64,000 bases of DNA from JBARDN01 sp963755705 (GTDB lineage Bacteria; Desulfobacterota; Binatia; Binatales; Binataceae): NCBI GenBank assembly GCA_963755705.1, contig CAVWKW010000004.1, positions 1 through 64,000 of the forward strand, written 5' to 3'. Position 1 is the first letter of the stretch. Every line of letters starts with the position of its first letter. A model generated the notes under the pieces. The model saw nothing but the letters and a program-made list of their open reading frames with translations. It was not told where the DNA came from and ran no database searches. Below are positions 62,150 through 64,000 of this stretch, piece after piece. Position numbers and translations under genes: made by a program.

Positions 62150-62920
62150 GTGTTTCGACTCGATGGAAAAAACGCAATCGTCACCGGCGCGGGCTCCGGA
62201 ATCGGACGCGCGATCGCAATCACCTTTGCCGCGCAGGGCGCACGCGTATTCATCCTCGAGCGCGAGCGCGACGGCGCCGAGAAAGTAGCCGCCGAGATTG
62301 CCGCGGCGGGCGGCGCCGCGGTGCCGATCGAATGCGACGTCACCAATGCCGCCTCGGTCGCGGCCGCGTTCACGCGCGTCGATCGCGACGCCGCGCGGCT
62401 CGATATCCTGGTGAACAACGCCGGCATCGCGCACGTCGGCAATGTCGAAACCACCGCCGAGGCCGACCTCGATCGCGTGTACGCAGTCAACGTCAAAGGG
62501 GTTTACTTATGCGCACAAGCCGCGGTCACGCGGATGCGCAAAGCGCACGCCGGCGTGATCCTGAACCTCGCGTCGATCGCCTCGCTCATCGGACTTACCG
62601 ATCGCTTCGCCTACTCGATGAGCAAGGGCGCGGTGCTGACGATGACGCGCTCGATCGCGGTGGATTACATCCGCGACGGAATCCGATGCAACTGCGTGTG
62701 TCCGGCGCGGGTGCATACGCCGTTCGTCGATGGGTTCATCAAGGCCAGCTATCCCGGACGCGAGGCCGAGATGTTCGCGCAGCTCTCGGCCTATCAACCG
62801 ATCGGCAGGATGGGCACGCCCGAGGAAGTCGCGGCGCTCGCGCTCTACCTGTGCTCGGACGAGGCGTCGTTCATCACCGGACAGGCCTATCCGATCGACG
62901 GCGGAGTGCTGGTGTTCTGA
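62150..62920 (+). CDS. Classical SDR oxidoreductase
   Basis: 256 aa, GTG start. Complete catalytic set: TGAGSGIGRAIAI nucleotide loop, CDVTNAAS, NNAGIAHVG, Ser in LNLASIASL and YSMSK with normal Tyr and Lys, unlike the three SDRs at 27-33 kb. The C-terminal GQAYPIDGGVLVF is typical of the glucose/3-oxoacyl-type SDRs. With the mutarotase gene 20 bp downstream it could oxidise a free deoxysugar such as L-fucose or L-rhamnose. Confidence 0.92.
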   Translation: MFRLDGKNAIVTGAGSGIGRAIAITFAAQGARVFILERERDGAEKVAAEIAAAGGAAVPIECDVTNAASVAAAFTRVDRDAARLDILVNNAGIAHVGNVETTAEADLDRVYAVNVKGVYLCAQAAVTRMRKAHAGVILNLASIASLIGLTDRFAYSMSKGAVLTMTRSIAVDYIRDGIRCNCVCPARVHTPFVDGFIKASYPGREAEMFAQLSAYQPIGRMGTPEEVAALALYLCSDEASFITGQAYPIDGGVLVF

Positions 62921-62940
62921 ACGCGCGCACGGAGCCGGCG

Positions 62941-63288
62941 ATGAAAGTTTACGGCCAGACGATCAATCTCAAGGCGGGCGCCGAGATCGAGCGCCGTTAC
63001 GTCGCGATGCATCGCGCGGCGTTTCCGGAAGTCGAGCGCGGACTCAAATCGATCGGAATTCGGCGGATGCTGATCTGGAAGCTCGGGCGCCGGCTTTTCA
63101 TGATGATGGAAACCGAGGACGGCTTCGATCCCGAGCGCGATTTTCCGCGCTACGAGCAGAGTCATCCGCGAATCAAGCAGTGGCAGGATACGATGGCCGC
63201 GATGCAGGAGCCCGTCGCCGACGCTCCCGCCGGGCAGTGGTGGGCGCGGATGGAACTGGTGTACGCGCTCGGCGACAGCCGCAAGTAG
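62941..63288 (+). CDS. L-rhamnose/L-fucose mutarotase-like protein
   Basis: 115 aa. YVAMHRAAFPEVERGLKSIG, LGRRLFMMMETEDGFDPER and the C-terminal WWARMELVY are the DUF718 (RhaM) pattern, which speeds the alpha-beta exchange of deoxysugars. It is 20 bp after the SDR and surely co-transcribed. It is convergent with sdhB-like (12-bp gap). Confidence 0.88.
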   Translation: MKVYGQTINLKAGAEIERRYVAMHRAAFPEVERGLKSIGIRRMLIWKLGRRLFMMMETEDGFDPERDFPRYEQSHPRIKQWQDTMAAMQEPVADAPAGQWWARMELVYALGDSRK

Positions 63289-63299
63289 TCCGCGAGCCG

Positions 63300-64000
63300 C
63301 TACCCGCGCGGGACCACCACCGCGATCGGCTCGCGGCGGCGGCGAAACGTCGCGCGCATCAGGTCGTGGTTCATGTTGCCGATAAATTCGAGCGGAATTT
63401 CCTTGGGACAGACCGCCTCGCATTCGCCGTGATTGGTGCAGCTTCCAAATAGCTCACGCGACATCGCGGTCACCATGTTGAGCGTTCGCTGATCGCGCTG
63501 CGGCTGACCTTGCGGCAGCGAGTTGAGATGCGTCAGCTTCGCCGCGGTAAACAGCATCGCGGAGGCGTTGGGGCATGCGGCCACGCAGGCGCCGCATCCG
63601 ATGCACGCGGCGGCGTCGAACGCGGTATCGGAAGAACTCTTGGGAACCAGGTTCGCGTTCGCCTCGGGCGCGCTGCCGGTGGAGGCGCTGATAAACCCGC
63701 CCGCCTGAATAATGCGATCGAACGGAGAGCGATCGACGATCAAATCGCGCAGGATCGGAAACGCGCGCGCGCGCCACGGCTCCAGCGCGACCGAATCTCC
63801 ATCTTTGAAGAACCGCATCGAGAGCTGGCACACCGTCGTGCCCGGGCGTCCGCCATGCGCTACCCCATTGACCAGAAAACCGCACGAGCCGCAAATTCCC
63901 TCGCGGCAGTCATGCTCGAAGGCGACCGGCGCCTCGCCGCGCGCCGTCAGATCTTCGTTCAGCACGTCGAGCATCTCGAGAAACGACATGTCCGGCGTGA
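63300..64000 (-). CDS. sdhB: Succinate dehydrogenase/fumarate reductase iron-sulfur subunit, partial
   Basis: The C-terminal 233 residues are in the window; the start lies beyond the right edge. DMSFLEMLDVLNEDL is followed by the 2Fe-2S loop CREGICGSCG (with a later Cys in TVCQL), then CIGCGACVAACP and SCTNHGECEAVCPKEIP for the 4Fe-4S and 3Fe-4S clusters. This is the short SdhB/FrdB form found in Acidobacteriota, Bacteroidota and Desulfobacterota-like bacteria. It passes electrons from the flavoprotein subunit to the membrane anchor; direction (succinate or fumarate) is not decidable. Confidence 0.92.
   Translation of the reverse strand, partial: TPDMSFLEMLDVLNEDLTARGEAPVAFEHDCREGICGSCGFLVNGVAHGGRPGTTVCQLSMRFFKDGDSVALEPWRARAFPILRDLIVDRSPFDRIIQAGGFISASTGSAPEANANLVPKSSSDTAFDAAACIGCGACVAACPNASAMLFTAAKLTHLNSLPQGQPQRDQRTLNMVTAMSRELFGSCTNHGECEAVCPKEIPLEFIGNMNHDLMRATFRRRREPIAVVVPRG

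Noticed and set aside
62140..63288. 382-aa frame that fuses the SDR region with the mutarotase
   Set aside because: Its first 260 residues are Arg-rich out-of-frame translation of the SDR; only the last 115 are real.

Overview
The window is G+C-rich bacterial chromosome with dense coding on both strands. The host is a diderm: it carries an LptD/LptE pair, two TolC-type outer-membrane efflux proteins and several lipoproteins. The mix of flavin monooxygenases of the luciferase-like (LLM) type, a Baeyer-Villiger-type monooxygenase, CaiB/BaiF CoA-transferase, glutathione transferases, SDRs and acyl-CoA enzymes suggests a free-living soil or sediment heterotroph. A lineage near the Desulfobacterota/Binatota/Acidobacteriota is possible, but I cannot place it from sequence alone. 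I saw no rRNA, tRNA, CRISPR array, insertion sequence or phage gene.

Layout. 0-8 kb: secreted HbpS-like protein, polysaccharide deacetylase, a frameshifted histidine phosphatase, a beta-helix lipoprotein, then a flavin oxidoreductase pair (LLM enzyme plus BVMO-type monooxygenase). 8-12.5 kb: a tight four-gene stress-type operon (hemerythrin, 27-aa membrane peptide, BON protein, glycine-zipper protein) ended by a perfect 12-bp hairpin, then a lone receiver and a GAF-histidine kinase-receiver hybrid. 13-19 kb: TolC, a Cys-motif secreted protein, LptD and LptE. 19-25 kb: two alpha/beta hydrolases and a group of small lipoprotein, BON, membrane, disordered and Trp-rich proteins. 25-27 kb: two tandem Crp/Fnr paralogues.

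27-33.3 kb is the most interesting accessory block. A TetR regulator sits between two divergent operons that together hold two GSTs, a CaiB/BaiF CoA-transferase, three SDRs whose catalytic Tyr is replaced by Phe, and a GST-kappa/DsbA-fold isomerase. The family content resembles the glutathione-dependent isoGHIJ genes of isoprene degraders but has no diiron monooxygenase.

33.5-39 kb: kdpFABC with two extra small genes upstream, an unusually long KdpC, and no kdpDE. 39-44 kb: an MdtNOP/YtcA-like efflux set split over both strands. 44-48.6 kb: phosphoglucomutase and a P3A-type proton ATPase.

48.6-64 kb: mainly catabolic genes. These are an amidase, an AHL-lactonase-like hydrolase, a frameshifted zinc-type dehydrogenase, an LLM-PhyH-acyl-CoA dehydrogenase-enoyl-CoA hydratase operon behind a 14-bp palindrome, a CmcJ-like oxygenase, an MFS importer, a HAD protein, Hpt and double-receiver signalling proteins, an SDR with a mutarotase, and the C-terminal part of an SdhB/FrdB protein running off the right edge.

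Three genes (histidine phosphatase, GST, dehydrogenase) need one frame correction each to give full-length family members. They are either young pseudogenes or assembly errors. All functions are read from motifs and context; no database search was possible.
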